A stretch of DNA of 64,000 nt, taken from positions 30,354,289 to 30,418,288 of the forward strand of contig NC_059368.1 of assembly GCF_019703515.2 (NCBI RefSeq), read 5' to 3'. The notes under the pieces were generated by a model. It was given only the letters and a program-made list of their open reading frames with translations, made no database searches and was not told where the DNA came from. Every line of letters starts with the position of its first letter. The stretch's first letter is position 1. Shown one piece after another: positions 45,867-57,097 of the stretch. A program made the position numbers and the translations under genes. The DNA is from Myxocyprinus asiaticus. Its lineage: Eukaryota > Chordata > Actinopteri > Cypriniformes > Catostomidae.

Positions 45867-46497
45867 CCTGATTTAAAGGCTTTCAGCAATTCTTCACAAA
45901 GAAACACTTCTCTCTTTTCAGCCCCTCATTTTTAATAATCTATTGAGTTATCCCTGATGATTCAAAATTATCCAGCTCATATAAGTAAACTGATGTTGTG
46001 TCGCAGTTGCTAGACGCTAAATAGCACACAAAGTAAGAACTTGCCCATTGGCCCTCAGACTGGAATGAGGTCGGATGAGTGTGTTCATGTGCTAATGACG
46101 AGATAAAGGAATGTCTCGTCAAACAAGTCATTTTACTGAATGACAGCGAAGGACTGTTTTCATTCTCAAAGAATGCAGTTAGTCAAGAACTGCATAAATG
46201 CAGGAAGGCACAGTTTCTGTTGTCAAACAAGCTAAATCAAAGTCTCATTATGTTTTCACGCCAGGTAAGGTAGAAATAAAATATAAATCTTGCCCAAAGT
46301 TGTTCTACCTTTTCTGGTTATGTTCTCGATGATGTGTTCTACCCACAGGAGGAGAGTCTCTCCCTCCTCAAGAATAAAATCTAATGACTTTCAAACAAAG
46401 ATAGGTCTTTTTATTCTTTAAATAACAATTACTTTACCTCTTAATATCTAAAATTCGACAGTATATGCCCCATTTTCATTTAATCTGTACATAATTA
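45867..46497 (-). promoter_or_regulatory. fyb2: Presumed 5' UTR and promoter region of fyb2
   Basis: The location, immediately upstream of the start codon, is the only evidence. No TATA box or CpG island is obvious. Confidence 0.3.
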
Positions 46498-47244
46498 GGG
46501 GAGACAGGGCAAGTTGTCACACTTTTTACTCTAGTGATCTCTAGGTGGGGTTATTTTTGAAAGCCAGTTTCTGTATAGATTCCATAAAGTCTTGACAACA
46601 AAAAGCCATTAAACATTTCCACCAACATTGCCAAGGAAACATAAGTCTACAGTTCATTTAGCACTAGTTGAACCTGTAACGGGACATGATGTCACATAGT
46701 GGGTAAGTTGCCATGACTGCTGTTTATTGCCCCAGATTTGAGAAAAATAACTTTTTGTGGAATATGTCAAAAGCCATCATTCACAACATATCTGAATTGG
46801 ATTCTCAGCCAAATTTAAACAGTAAAACAGTGAAACACAAAACAGCAAAAAATGGAATGGGTAACATAAACCAAAATTAAACCATTGTTTTGGCCAAAAT
46901 AAATTGTTATACAGTGAACTGCATTAAAATCACAATTCACAAGTGACAACTTGCTGCAACCTGACATTTATGAAAAATACCCTTGTCCTGATTATACTAA
47001 AACCTGTCACTTAAAATCCATCATACTTTCATAATATAGGCTGGTTAAAATGTTGTAATGTGCCCCTGTGAGGTTTCACAAAAATTCACAAAAAGTTCCT
47101 AATTTAAAGAAGTTTTGAATTAGGTGCTTGAAACCAATAATAAATAAATAAATAAATAAATAAATTATTGACTCATAAACTTACAGTACTAAGATATACC
47201 CCTTGTGACAACTTCCCAGTGTGACAACTAGCCCCAGTCTCCCC
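46498..47244. mobile_element. Inverted-repeat DNA transposon (GGGGAGAC ends)
   Basis: The left end GGGGAGACAGGGCAAGTTGT and the other-strand right end GGGGAGACTGGGGCTAGTTG pair over about 24 bp. The 747-bp interior contains more CAAGTTG or GACAACTT motifs. No coding frame. Confidence 0.8.
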
Positions 47245-47344
47245 TTATGCAGGCTGTCAAAACAATCCAAGCCTGTTCATGATCAATGATTTCCAAGAAG
47301 GCAGAGGCTATTTACAGTAAATAGCAACAAAAAGCATCTTCTCT

Positions 47345-48430
47345 GCACTAAGTGCAAATAGTGTTATATGCTATTTGCACCCCTAATAAAATACTAACAT
47401 GCAGTATATGGGCATCACTACAGCGTGTTTACTGTGTTTATTTAGAGTCCCACAAACACCCACCAACCCCTACCATCAAACCTAACCCTGACCTTACCCT
47501 ACAAAACTTAACCATGGTTTTAAAGTAACCATACCATAGTACCACTGTGGTATTTTGAAGTAAAATCATAGTAACCACAAAATTAAACATGGTTACTATA
47601 TTAACATCAAATTACTGTAGCAACAACATGATTATTTGCATTAAAACTATGACTTCTAAAAAATAAAAAAAAATAAAAAAATAAAAAACAATTGGCTGCT
47701 ACAATACTACTATAGTAAAACCATTCTTAATTCGGAGTTTCTACTTGCTCCTTGATGTAAATAGCATCTGCCACACAGGGCTCCAAGTTATTTGCACCCC
47801 AGTAGTCTGGTGGAACCAGAAAAATATATGACAAACCAAACAATAAGTGTCACTGCAGTGGCGTGTGGTGTAAAGTCGGTGTGTGAATGTGTACTGTTGT
47901 CTTAGCGACTGCGGTTCGAATCGAATTGTCCCACTCTTTTCACCATCCGAGTTCCTGTTTCCACTACAACATATCAATGCTGAATTCGTCGCAGTGATTT
48001 GCTAAGGGTAAATGTCAGGGAGTGCAGAGAATGGTTTGATCTGGACGCGGGGTCTGTCGATCATTCCCTTCCTCTTACTCCCATGGCTCAGAAACGCTTG
48101 TGTGTAGATTGTATGTGTGTAGATTGTAAAGCTCTTTGAGTGTAGTGTAAGAAAAGCGCTATATGGATTTAAAGTTCATTCATTCAAACCAAGGTTATTT
48201 TTTCTAAGGTAAGGTTAATGTTAGGTTTAGGGGTAGGGGTTAATGTAGCGTGCCTGTGGGACTCTAAATAAACACAATAAACACACTGCAGTGATGCCCA
48301 TATACTGTATGTTAGTATTTAAATATGGGTGCAAATAGTATCTGACACTATTTGAACCAGGGTGCAATTAGTATCTACCATTACTTGCACCAGGGTTGGG
48401 GTGCAAATAATATCTGCCACTATTTAAGTC
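47345..48430. mobile_element. 1.1-kb element with long inverted arms
   Basis: The left part (GCAAATAGTGTTATATGC to GTTTATTTAGAGTCCCACA) returns as its reverse complement at about 48250-48360. Arms of about 120 bp are imperfect. The middle contains a palindromic MITE-like section (47505-47730) and AAAGCTCTTTGAGTGTAGTG near 48127. Repeated GGGTGCAAATAGTATCTG units mark the right end. Confidence 0.7.
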
Positions 48431-48436
48431 ATATTA

Positions 48437-48520
48437 AAGGAAATATTAAGAGTGGAGACAGGAAACAGGGTGGAAAAAGTGGGAAGAAAGGCGGATTCGA
48501 ACCTGGGTCATCTGTACGCA
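48437..48520 (-). mobile_element. SINE tail fragment with B box
   Basis: On the minus strand it reads CCCAGGTTCGAATCCGCC, then TTTCCTGTCTCCACTCTTAA. It is related to 60285-60395. Confidence 0.6.
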
Positions 48521-48779
48521 AAAAATAAAAAGTAAAAAATGCCTTTCTACAAAGGTGCCTTAGTTTGTTCCTGTGAGGCAGCAGATGTCCTAACCCAAAC
48601 CCTGCCCTAATCCTAACCATTTGAATCAGAATCAGAATGAGCTTTATTGCCAAGTATGCTTACACATACAAGGAATTTGTCTTGGTGACAGGAGTTTCCA
48701 GTACACAACAATACAAAACAGCAACAAGGCTTTAAAAAAATAATAAAAAATGTAATAATACACAATAGTCTATATATAT

Positions 48780-48893
48780 ATCTATTGTCTATTGTGTATT
48801 CTATGTATACTTTTTTCTTTTCAATATTTATTTATTTTTATTCAATTTTATATATACATATACACATATATACATACATACATATAGACACAT

Positions 48894-48976
<83 letters not shown>

Positions 48977-48990
48977 AACACATACACATA
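48780..48990. repeat. (TA)n and (CATA)n microsatellite in LINE 3' UTR
   Basis: A (TA)n run of about 70 bp at 48900-48972 is flanked by CATA and CACATA repeats. Similar ACAC/ATAC repeats resume at 51526, beyond DIRS D, so the DIRS split this tract. Confidence 0.9.
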
Positions 48991-49000
48991 CACACATACC

Positions 49001-49205
49001 GTCAAGGTTACTTGTGTAACCTCCATTCCCTGATGGAGGGAACGAGACGTTGTGTAGATGTAGTGACACTAGGGGTCACTCTTGGGAGCCCGAGACACCT
49101 CTGGTCTTTGATAAAAGGCCAATGAAAATTGGCAAGTGGTATTTGCATGCCACTCCCCCAGACATACGGGTATAAAAGGAGCTGGTATGCAACCACTCAT
49201 TCAGG
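49001..49205 (-). repeat. DIRS D right inverted terminal repeat
   Basis: It closely matches the reverse complement of 27890-28098 of copy C, including TACGGGTATAAAAGGAGCTG. The same core returns inverted at 51340-51525. Confidence 0.9.
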
Positions 49206-49254
49206 TTTTATGCTGAGGAGCCGATATAAGGTCCGGCCATTTCAGCGGTTAGTT

Positions 49255-49360
49255 CAGCATTGTGGCAGGAGGGACACAACATCTCGTTCCCTCCAACAGG
49301 GAACGGAGGTTACACAAGTAACCATGACGTTCCCTATCTGTCAACTAAGTCGACTACCCA
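49255..49360 (-). repeat. DIRS D internal complementary region
   Basis: The plus strand reads AAGTAACCATGAC, then GTTCCCTATCTGTCA, with the join at 49328/49329. The first half is the right terminus and the second half the left terminus (reverse of GACAGATAGGGAAC). The region is therefore exactly what joining both ends of the element into a circle would give. Confidence 0.85.
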
Positions 49361-49933
49361 AAAGATAGAGACAGGCTTAACCCAGTCGTGGCCTCTTTTC
49401 CCCTTCTCTTTTTCCACTCCCTAAAAAAGTAGGGGTATTATCCGACTGGGCTGCCAGGTCTAGTCGGGGGGTGTCCCTCCCAAGGGGAAGACACAGCGGA
49501 GACCACACCTCTCCCAAAGAGAGGGGGGGGGTATTTAAGTGGAAGGATACGTCACATGGTCTTTCCAACCATGTGGAGAGTCTTCAAGGTAGGTCCTGCC
49601 CAATGGGGGAGGAGTTACTACAAACATGGAGACTGGGGCAGAGGGGCTCTGCCCAAGGAAGATGCAGTATGCAGAAGATATATTTCGCATGGGGTTAGCC
49701 TTACAGGGAACCACCACATGCGGAGCACCTACCCCAGAACAGGACTCTTAGTTAGCACGTGTACTGGACCGGCAGCGAATCTCTCCGAAAACTCGACTGC
49801 CACAGGGCTCGGAGGAAGTCAACCAGGGAACAAACTTGTGAACACTACTGGGAATTAATGGCGCATGTCTTCAGCTCAAAAGGAGGTGGAAGGCGCTATG
49901 TGCAAGCGATACACCCGGTCGGCTATCCCGGGC

Positions 49934-50998
49934 TTATCCGCTTGTGTTGCGTGCCACTACCTGGGATGAAACCGGTTCCACCCGGAGGTTGTAGAACCTT
50001 GCAAAGGTGTTGGGTGTTGCCCAGCCCGCTGCTCTGCAAATGTCTGTTAGAGAGGCACCCCTGGCCAGGGCCCAGGAAGCCGCTACACCCCTGATAGAAT
50101 GGGCTCGTAGTCCTACCGGGGGCGGCATGTCCTGGGCGACATATGCTATAGTTATGGCATCAATGAGCCAGTGGGCAATCCTCTGCTTGGAGGCAGTGCT
50201 TCCTTTCCGCTGTGCACCAAAGCAGACAAAGAGCTGCGCAGAGGTTCTAAAGCTCTGCATGCGATCCAAATAGATGCATACAGCGTGCACCGGACACAGC
50301 AACGACAGGGCTGGGTCTGCCTCCTCCTGGGGCAGCGCTTGCAGGTCCACCACCTGGTCCCTAAAAGGGGTGGTGGGAACCTTGGGCACATAGCCCGGTC
50401 GGGGTCTCAGGATCATGTGAGAGTAACCCGGACCAAACTCCAGGCACATTTTGCTGACAGAGAACGCTTGCAGGTCACCTACCCTCTTGATGGAAGTGAG
50501 CGCAGTCAGGGGGGCAGTCTTCAAGGAGAGTGCCTTAAGCTCGGCTGACTGCAAAGGCTCAAAGGGGGCTCTCTGTAGACCCTGAAGAACTACAGAGAGA
50601 TCCCATGAGGGAACGAGGCGCAGTCAGGAAAGTTTCAGCCTCCTGGTGCCTCTTAGGAACCTGATGATCAGGTCGTGCTTCCCTAAGGACTTACCGTCGA
50701 CTGCGTCGTGGTGTGCTGCTATGGCGGCAACGTACACCTTCAAGGTGGAAGGGGACAGCCTCCCTTCCAACCTCTCCTGCAGGAAGGAAAGCACTGATCT
50801 GACTGCGCATCTCTGGGGGTCTTCGCATTGGGAAGAACAACACTTAGTGAACAGACACCACTTAAAGGCATACAGGCGCCTCGTAGAGGGATCCCTAGCC
50901 TGAGTGATCGTGTCTACCACTTGCTTTCTTACGAAAGCAAGCCGCGACCACAACGTTGCCATGGTCATGTTCTCACAGTGAGAACATGAACCATCCAC
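49934..50998 (-). pseudogene. DIRS D gag-recombinase fusion ORF with one stop
   Basis: The frame begins MDGSCSHCENMTMATLW, the Cys-rich gag segment of copy C. At FVRKQ it passes without a frame change into VVDTITQARDPSTRRLYAF, the recombinase start. It continues with SIKRVGDLQAFS (Arg), RAHSIRGVAASWALARGASL (His-x-x-Arg) and TPNTFARFYNLRV (Tyr), so the full R-H-R-Y set is present. The only interruption is an in-frame TGA at 50626-50624. Upstream of MDGSC the gag frame is shifted. Confidence 0.85.
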
Positions 50999-51339
50999 AC
51001 ACCGTGTGGGTCACGCCCAGACACAAAAGTCAGCGGTCATGACCATCTGAAGTTGAGAGATAACAACCGCAACCAGGAATAACACACAATCGGAAAGGCA
51101 TCTTTAAAAAGATGTTCCATGTGTGCCACTCTTTTAGAGACATATATACTCTTTTAGAGGAGGAAAAGCTCTTTCAGAAAATATACCCTCTTATTTTTCT
51201 GCCGAAGCGCCCAGGGGCGTTCTCTGCAGTGCACCAGTGCAGAGGAGGGAGAAGCCGCTGAAATGCACCATCAAGTCCAGCAGAGGTGAATGAACAGTAA
51301 TATTTAGCTCAATGAGCATGACCGTTCGGCTCTGAAGAG

Positions 51340-51525
51340 AAAATCTGAATGAGTGGTTGCATACCAGCTCCTTTTATACCCGTATGCCCGGGGGAGTGGC
51401 ATGCAAATACCACTCGGCAATTTTCATTGGCCTTTTATCAAAGACCAGAGGTGTCTGGGGCTCCCAAGAGTGACTCCTAGTGTCACTACATCGACACAAC
51501 ATCGAGTGAGTGACAGATAGGGAAC
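51340..51525 (-). repeat. DIRS D left inverted terminal repeat
   Basis: It starts CTGAATGAGTGGTTGCATAC on the plus strand and ends GACAGATAGGGAAC. It is an inverted copy of 49001-49205 over its inner 150 bp, while the outermost bases differ, as is usual for the two DIRS ends. Confidence 0.85.
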
Positions 51526-51725
51526 TACATACACACACACATACATACACACACAGACACACACATACATACATACACACATACGTAGTGCAAATCTAAA
51601 TACAAATCAGTTTTATACAGTGCAAGGGAATGTAATAGCAGAAGAGGTTAGATGTGTTGGATAATATAAAAAGACTAAGCTGTGTATTGCACATTAATTA
51701 TTGCTCAATGGGCAGTTTTAACTGT

Positions 51726-53300
51726 TCATGAGATGGATAGCCTAGGGGAAAAACTGTTCCTGTGCCTGATAGTTCTGGTGCTCAGCGCTCTGAAGCGTCG
51801 GCCAGAAGGCAACAGTTCAAAAAGGTAGTAGGCAGGGTGAGTGGGGTCCAGAGTGATTTTTCCAGCCTTTTTCCTCACTCTGGAAGTGTATAGTTCTTGA
51901 AGGGAGGGCAGGGGGCAACCAATAATTTTCTCAGCAGTCCGAACTGTCCTTTGTAGTCTTCTGATATCCGATTTCATATCTGAACCAAACCAGACAGTTA
52001 TAGAAGTGCAGAGGACAGACTCAGTGACTGCTGAGTAGAACTGTATCAGCAGCGCCTGTGGCAGGTTGAACTTCCTCAACTGGTGAAGGAAGTACAACCT
52101 CTGCTGGGCCTTTTTCGCAATGGAGTCAATGTGGTATCCCACTTCAGGTGTTGTGAGATGGTAGTGCCCAGGAACCTGAATGACTCCACTGCTGCCACAG
52201 TGCTGTTTAGAATGGTGAGGGGGGACAGTGTTGGAGTGTTCCTCCTAAAGTCCAAAATCATCTCCACCGTTTTGAGTGTGTTCAGCTCAAGGTTGTTTTG
52301 ACTGCACCAGACAGCCAGCTGTTTAACCTCCCTTCTGTATGCAGACTCATCGTCATCTCGGATGAGGCTGATGACAGTGGTGTCGTCTGCAAACTTCAGG
52401 AGCTTGACAGAGGGGTCCTTGGTGATGCAGTCATTGGTGTAGAGCGAGAAGAGTAGTGGGGAGAGCACACATCCCTGGGGGGCACCAGTGCTGATTGTAC
52501 AGGTGCTGGAAGTGAATTTCCCCTGTCTCACAAGCTGCTGCCTGTCCGTCAGAAAGCTGGTAATCCACTGACAGATAGATGTGGGAACAGAGCATTGGTG
52601 GAATTTAGTCCAGAGAATAGCTGGGATGATGGTGTTGAAAGCTGAACTGAAGTCCACAAAAAGGATCCTTGCATATGACCCTGGTCTGTCCAGATGTTTC
52701 AGGACATGATGCAATCCAGTGTTGACTGCATCATCCACAGACCTGTTTGCTCGATAAGCAAATTGAAGGGGATCTAGAAAGGGTCCAGTGATGTCCTTCA
52801 GGTGGGCCAACACCAGTCTCTCAAATGACTTTATGACCACAGATGTCAGGGCGACAGGTCTGTAGTCATCAAGTCCTGTGATTTTTGGTTTCTTTGGGAC
52901 AGGAATGATGACTGAGCGTTTGAAGCAGCAGGGAACTTCACACTGCTCCAGTGATCTATTGAAAATCAGTGTGAAGATGGGGGCCAGCTGGTTAGCACAG
53001 GATCTAAGACATGCAGGTGAAACGCCATCTGGGCTCTGTGCTTTCCTTATCTTTTGTTTTCGAAAGATGCGGCACACATCATCTTCACAGATCTTAAGTG
53101 CAGGTTGAGTAACAGGAGGGAGTATCTTCTTTTAGCCACTCTGATTTCCTTATTCAGCGTGTTCCTGGCCTGATTGTACAAGACTTTATCCCCACCTCTG
53201 TAAGCATCCTCTTTGGCCTGACGAAGCTGCCTGAGTTCTGCTGTAAACCATGGTTTGTCATTGTTAAACGTTAAATAAGTCCTAGTAGGGATGCACATAT
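51726..53300 (-). pseudogene. LINE reverse transcriptase
   Basis: The main frame (53077-52076) holds KAQSPDGVSPACLRSCANQL, FKRSVIIPVPKK, DDYRPVALTSVVIKSFERLV, FVDFSSAFNTI, TGAPQGCVLSPLLFSLYTND and LLKFADDTTVISLI. The catalytic FADD box is intact. A frameshift between 52142 and 52076 separates the C-terminal part (KKAQQRLYFLHQLRKFNLPQ), and another near 53050 separates the upstream linker (NNDKPWFTAELRQLRQAKED). RT uses the nicked target to copy LINE RNA (family knowledge). Confidence 0.9.
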
Positions 53301-53418
53301 CCTCACAGAAACTGATATATGATGTAACAGTATCTGTGAGCTCGTCCAGATTGGTTTCTGCAGCCTCAAAGACACTCCAATCAGTGCAGTCAAAGCAGGC
53401 TTGTAGTTCCAGCTCTGC

Positions 53419-54130
53419 TTAATTGGTCCATCTCTTTGCAGTCCTTACTACAGGCTTAGCAGATTTTAGTTTCTGTCTGTAGTTTGGAAGAAGATGAACC
53501 AGACAGTGATCAGAGAGTCCCAAAGCTGCTCTAGGGACAGAGCAATATGCCTCCTTTATTGTTGTATAGCAGTGATCCAGTATATTTCTGTCTCTGGTGG
53601 GGCATGTAATGTGCTGTCTGTATTTGGGCAGTTCACGTGTGAGGTATGCTTTGTTAAAATCCCCAAGAATAATATTAATTGAGTCTGGGTATTGTTGTTC
53701 CGTGTCTGTGATTTGATCAGCCAGCTGTTGCAGCGCGGCATTCAAACACGCATTTGGCGCGATATAAACACTCACCAGAATAAACGAGGAAAACTCCTGC
53801 GGCAAGTAGAAAGGCTTACAGTTAATAAAGAGCGCTTCCAAATTGGGACAGCACATCTTCTTTAATGTTGTTACATCTGTACCCCAACTTTCATTGATGT
53901 AAAAGCATGTTCCACAGCCTCTCGTTTTCCCAGTTAACTCTGCGATGCGATCCGCTCTGAACAGATAAAAGCCCAGCAGATGTAACGCGCTGTCTGGAAT
54001 GGCTTCACTCAGCCAGGTTTCTGTGAAGCACAAGGCAGCAGAGGTTGAAAAGTCCTTGTTTGTGTGGGTGAGGAAATGTAGTTTGTCCGTTTTGTTAGGA
54101 AGAGAGCGGAGATTCGCAAGATGAATACTC
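53419..54130 (-). pseudogene. LINE AP-like endonuclease
   Basis: It opens NLRSLPNKTDKL, then LCFTETWLSEAIPDSALHLL, GCGTCFYINESWG, VSVYIAPNA, NIILGDFNKAYL and the catalytic ALGLSDHCLVHLLP. TETW, GDFN and SDH are the standard active-site motifs of the exonuclease-endonuclease-phosphatase fold. The frame closes at 53419, before the RT frame. Confidence 0.9.
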
Positions 54131-54229
54131 GGCAGCGCTGTTCGAAAACCGCGCCGACGGAGCTTGACCAGCGCGCATGCTCGTCTCCCTCGTCTGCTTC
54201 TCTAGAACAACACAGCCACGCCTCCAACT

Positions 54230-54480
54230 AAAATGTCCAGCAAAACGTCTGAATATTCAAAACCGTGAAAAGATTGTCTGGTATATGCTGTCGAATGTTC
54301 AGCAGTTCGTCTCTGTTAAAACTGACTGGAAAAAGATTACTAAACACAGGACAAACAAACAAAAACAACAAAACAATAGAGCGCTCCACACCGAGGCGGC
54401 CATCCGCAGCGCCATCATGATGATCAAATGGAGCCTGTAAGGCTGAGTAGCCTGCCAGGAACAATGCATGGCACCTTTCA
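54230..54480 (-). other. LINE 5' region
   Basis: On the minus strand an open frame reads FSNLFPVSFNRDELLNIRQH then IPDNLFTVLNIQTF. It has no known domain and sits just before the endonuclease. Its end near 54480 marks the probable 5' end or truncation. Confidence 0.5.
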
Positions 54481-54589
54481 CCCATTGCGGAAAAAAAAAA
54501 GCACATCCACACCATTGTAACACACCATGACACTGCAGCGGCAGGTGCACAGTTTATTTTCAATTTAAGTGTTTGCACCAGACCAGAGT

Positions 54590-54985
54590 CTATTTAGCAG
54601 AGATGGGTCACTTTTATTAAAATGAATGGGAGAAATTGGAACGCCCAACCAAGAAGCTCTAACGGCCAACGGTCAACGGATGTAGAAAGGAAGTCCCATC
54701 TTACAGGTAAAAGAGCCAATCACTTTTTAGATACAGACATCGCCTGTCAATTAACTCGCTAATGTGCATATGCATTAGCTATACAAGCTGGGAAAATTGC
54801 CTGTTTTAGCGTAATATGAGGTAAAGAAGCACAGTTTATGATTTCAATATTATCAAATTTTATAGCTGATTTGAAATACGTTCTTTGATCGTAATCTTCA
54901 TCAACCGTTTTTGATATTTCAGTGTCCCCCATTTCAAGTAGAGAGCAGCTGCACAGGCATGACTAGACTTTGACCAGACGTTTGG
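54590..54985. repeat. Dispersed repeat family X, copy 2
   Basis: It shares GGTAAAAGAGCCAATCAC, TTTTTAGATACAGACATCGC and CTTTGATCGTAATCTTCA with 4750-5160, in the same orientation. Confidence 0.75.
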
Positions 54986-55669
54986 AGTGCAAATAGCCAC
55001 ACTGTGTGGCAGGTGTTATGAAAACTTAGTGCAAATATTCAATCCGTTAAAAGCAAACCAGACAAGGGAGAATAAATCGTATTACTCTAAGAATGAAAAT
55101 AAGCTCAAAGGTCATGTGATGACCTCTGGTCTTAAAATTATTAGTGATATTTATTATGTGCTAAAGTATGACAACTACAGTATGACCAGTTTGCTTTGTA
55201 CTGTACATCAAACCTAATTTTCCACATGAGCAAGTGGGAGTGAATTTGTGTGTGTACATTTCTGTCTAAATGTGCTTATTCATCTAGCAAAAGTCCAGTT
55301 CAGATTGCATTCACTCTTATGTATATAGTTTAGATTGTGTGGCTAGATAATTCAACCTCTTAAACAGAAGTTCATCATTACATTTTTCCTCTGTCTCTCT
55401 TAATGTAGTATGATTATAAGATGAAGAAAGGAGAGGAGAAGGAAATTTGCTTGCAATCGTTTCTTTGCAATTGTAAGGCAAATTTGCAAACGTAAAGCAA
55501 AAGTCCAAAGGGTTTTCCACAACATATACACAACATTTTTTAAACTTCTCAGTGGCTTAAGGGCTCTTGTGAGTGGCATTGATGCCTCTGTGTTACAGCT
55601 GTGGGGCAAAATCATGATTTTTTTTTATAATATTGACCAAGGATTAGAGAACTGGGAAATCAACATATG
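54985..55669. other. Unassigned sequence
   Basis: No gene or repeat could be supported. Confidence 0.4.
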
Positions 55670-57044
55670 AACACCATATCACCCACAAATGAAAATTCTT
55701 GCAACATTTACTCACCTTCATGCCATCCCAGATGTGTATGTCTTTCTCTCTTATGCAGAATGACAAATTAATATTTTAAGAAGAATATCTCAGCTCTGAA
55801 TACAATGCAAGTGAATGTTCACCAGAACTTTGAAGCTCCAGAAAGCATATAAAGACCACTTAAAATCAATCCATACGACTCAAATGGTTAAATCCATGTC
55901 TTCAGAAGCGAGATGATAGGTGTGGGTGTCAGATCAATATTTAAGTCCTTTTTTTTACTATAAATCTCCACTTTCACTCCCACATTCTTATTCTTTTGTT
56001 TTTTGGCTATTCGCATTCTTTGTGCATATTGCCACCTACTGGTCGGTGTTGTTCAAAGTTGGATTTATATAGTAAAAAAATAAAAATAAAAAAAAGACTT
56101 AAAAGAATATTCCGGATTCAATACAATTTAAGCTCACTCGATAGCATTGTTGGCATAATGTTGATTACCACAAAAAAATATTTCAACTCACCCCTCCTTT
56201 AAAAAAAACAGCAAAAATCAAGGTTACAGTGATGCACTTACAATGGAAGTGAATGGGGTCAATTTTTGGAGGGTTTAAAGGCATATATATTAATATTTTT
56301 ATAAAATAGATTTTATAAAAGTACTTGCATTAATTCTTTTGTCAAAACTAATGTATTATTTGAGCTGTAATTTTGTTTAAATCGCCATTGATACAGTCAT
56401 TTTAGGGTTTGTTGACATTACATCGTCATGGCAGCGAAGTTTTAAATTGGCTGTAACTTTACACAGAAAAGGTTAGCAAGTGATTTTATCACACAGAAAT
56501 CACGTTAACATATTGTTTACATCTTGTGGCTATACTTTTACGGTGAGCATTTTAAAGTTTACAGATTTGCCCCATTCACCCATTGTAAGTGCCTCACTGT
56601 AACCCAGATTTTTGCTTCATTTTTCACAATTTTTGATTGGGCTGAAATTGTATCGAACTCGGAATATTCCTTTAATGCAAGTGCTTTTATAAAATTATAA
56701 GCTTCAAATTTCTGCCTTTAAACCCTCAAAACATTGGCCACATTCACTTCCATTGAAAGTGCTTTACTTTAATCTAGATTATTTATTTATTTATTTATTT
56801 ATTTATTAATAGGAGGGATGAGTCAAAATTATTTTTTTTGTGGTAATCAACATTATGCCACAAATACTTATGATTAACATTGATTAAAACCTACTATATT
56901 GCTTCTGAAGACTTTGATTTAACCACTGAATTTGGATGGATTACTTTCATGCTGCCTTTATGTACTTTTTGGAACTCCAAAGTTCTGGCCACCATTCACT
57001 TGCATTGTAAGGACCTGCAGAGATGAGATATATTTTTTAAATCT

Positions 57045-57076
<32 letters not shown>

Positions 57077-57097
57077 AGGAGTGAACTATTCTTTTAA
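55670..57097. mobile_element. AGTTCACCC-family element, enlarged by a nested TTAA element
   Basis: The left end is CACCCACAAATGAAAATTC with CATGCCATCCCAGATGTG, and the right end is GGAGTGAACTATTCTTTTAA. The 577-bp element at 56099-56675, T-runs and a (TTAT)n tract at 56770 lie inside. Confidence 0.65.
56099..56675. mobile_element. TTAA-flanked inverted-repeat element, third family
   Basis: The left end is TTAAAAGAATATTCCGGATT, and the other-strand right end is TTAAAGGAATATTCCGAGTT, continuing CAATACAATTT against CGATACAATTT. About 30-bp inverted repeats, TTAA on both sides, non-coding. Confidence 0.85.

Larger units (their letters stand above)
49001..51525 (-). mobile_element. DIRS copy D, internally deleted
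   Basis: Both ends are readable: GTCAAGGTTACTTGTGTAAC at 49001 and GTGACAGATAGGGAAC ending at 51525, with microsatellite on each side and no target duplication. Reading the minus strand: left terminal repeat (51525-51340), a gag start (51300-50930), then directly the recombinase (50930-49934), internal complementary region, right terminal repeat. All of the RT and RNase H genes are missing. Its close match to copy C shows the same subfamily. Confidence 0.9.
48626..54480 (-). mobile_element. L2-like LINE retrotransposon with a DIRS inserted in its 3' UTR
   Basis: On the minus strand there is a 5' region (54480-54230), then AP endonuclease (54130-53419), reverse transcriptase (about 53300-51726), a 3' UTR, and the 3' end near 48626 marked by CAGAATGAGCTTTATTGCCA. 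The TGA-TTCTGA tail motif and protein layout fit the L2 group in the Jockey superfamily (my classification from memory). A (TA)n tract and the 2.5-kb DIRS copy D interrupt the 3' UTR. Several frameshifts show it is inactive, though RT and endonuclease motifs are well preserved. Confidence 0.85.

Noticed and set aside
48785..49069. Frames rich in tyrosine and isoleucine on both strands
   Set aside because: They translate a (TA)n microsatellite. The same holds at 11145, 18649 and 62281-62500.
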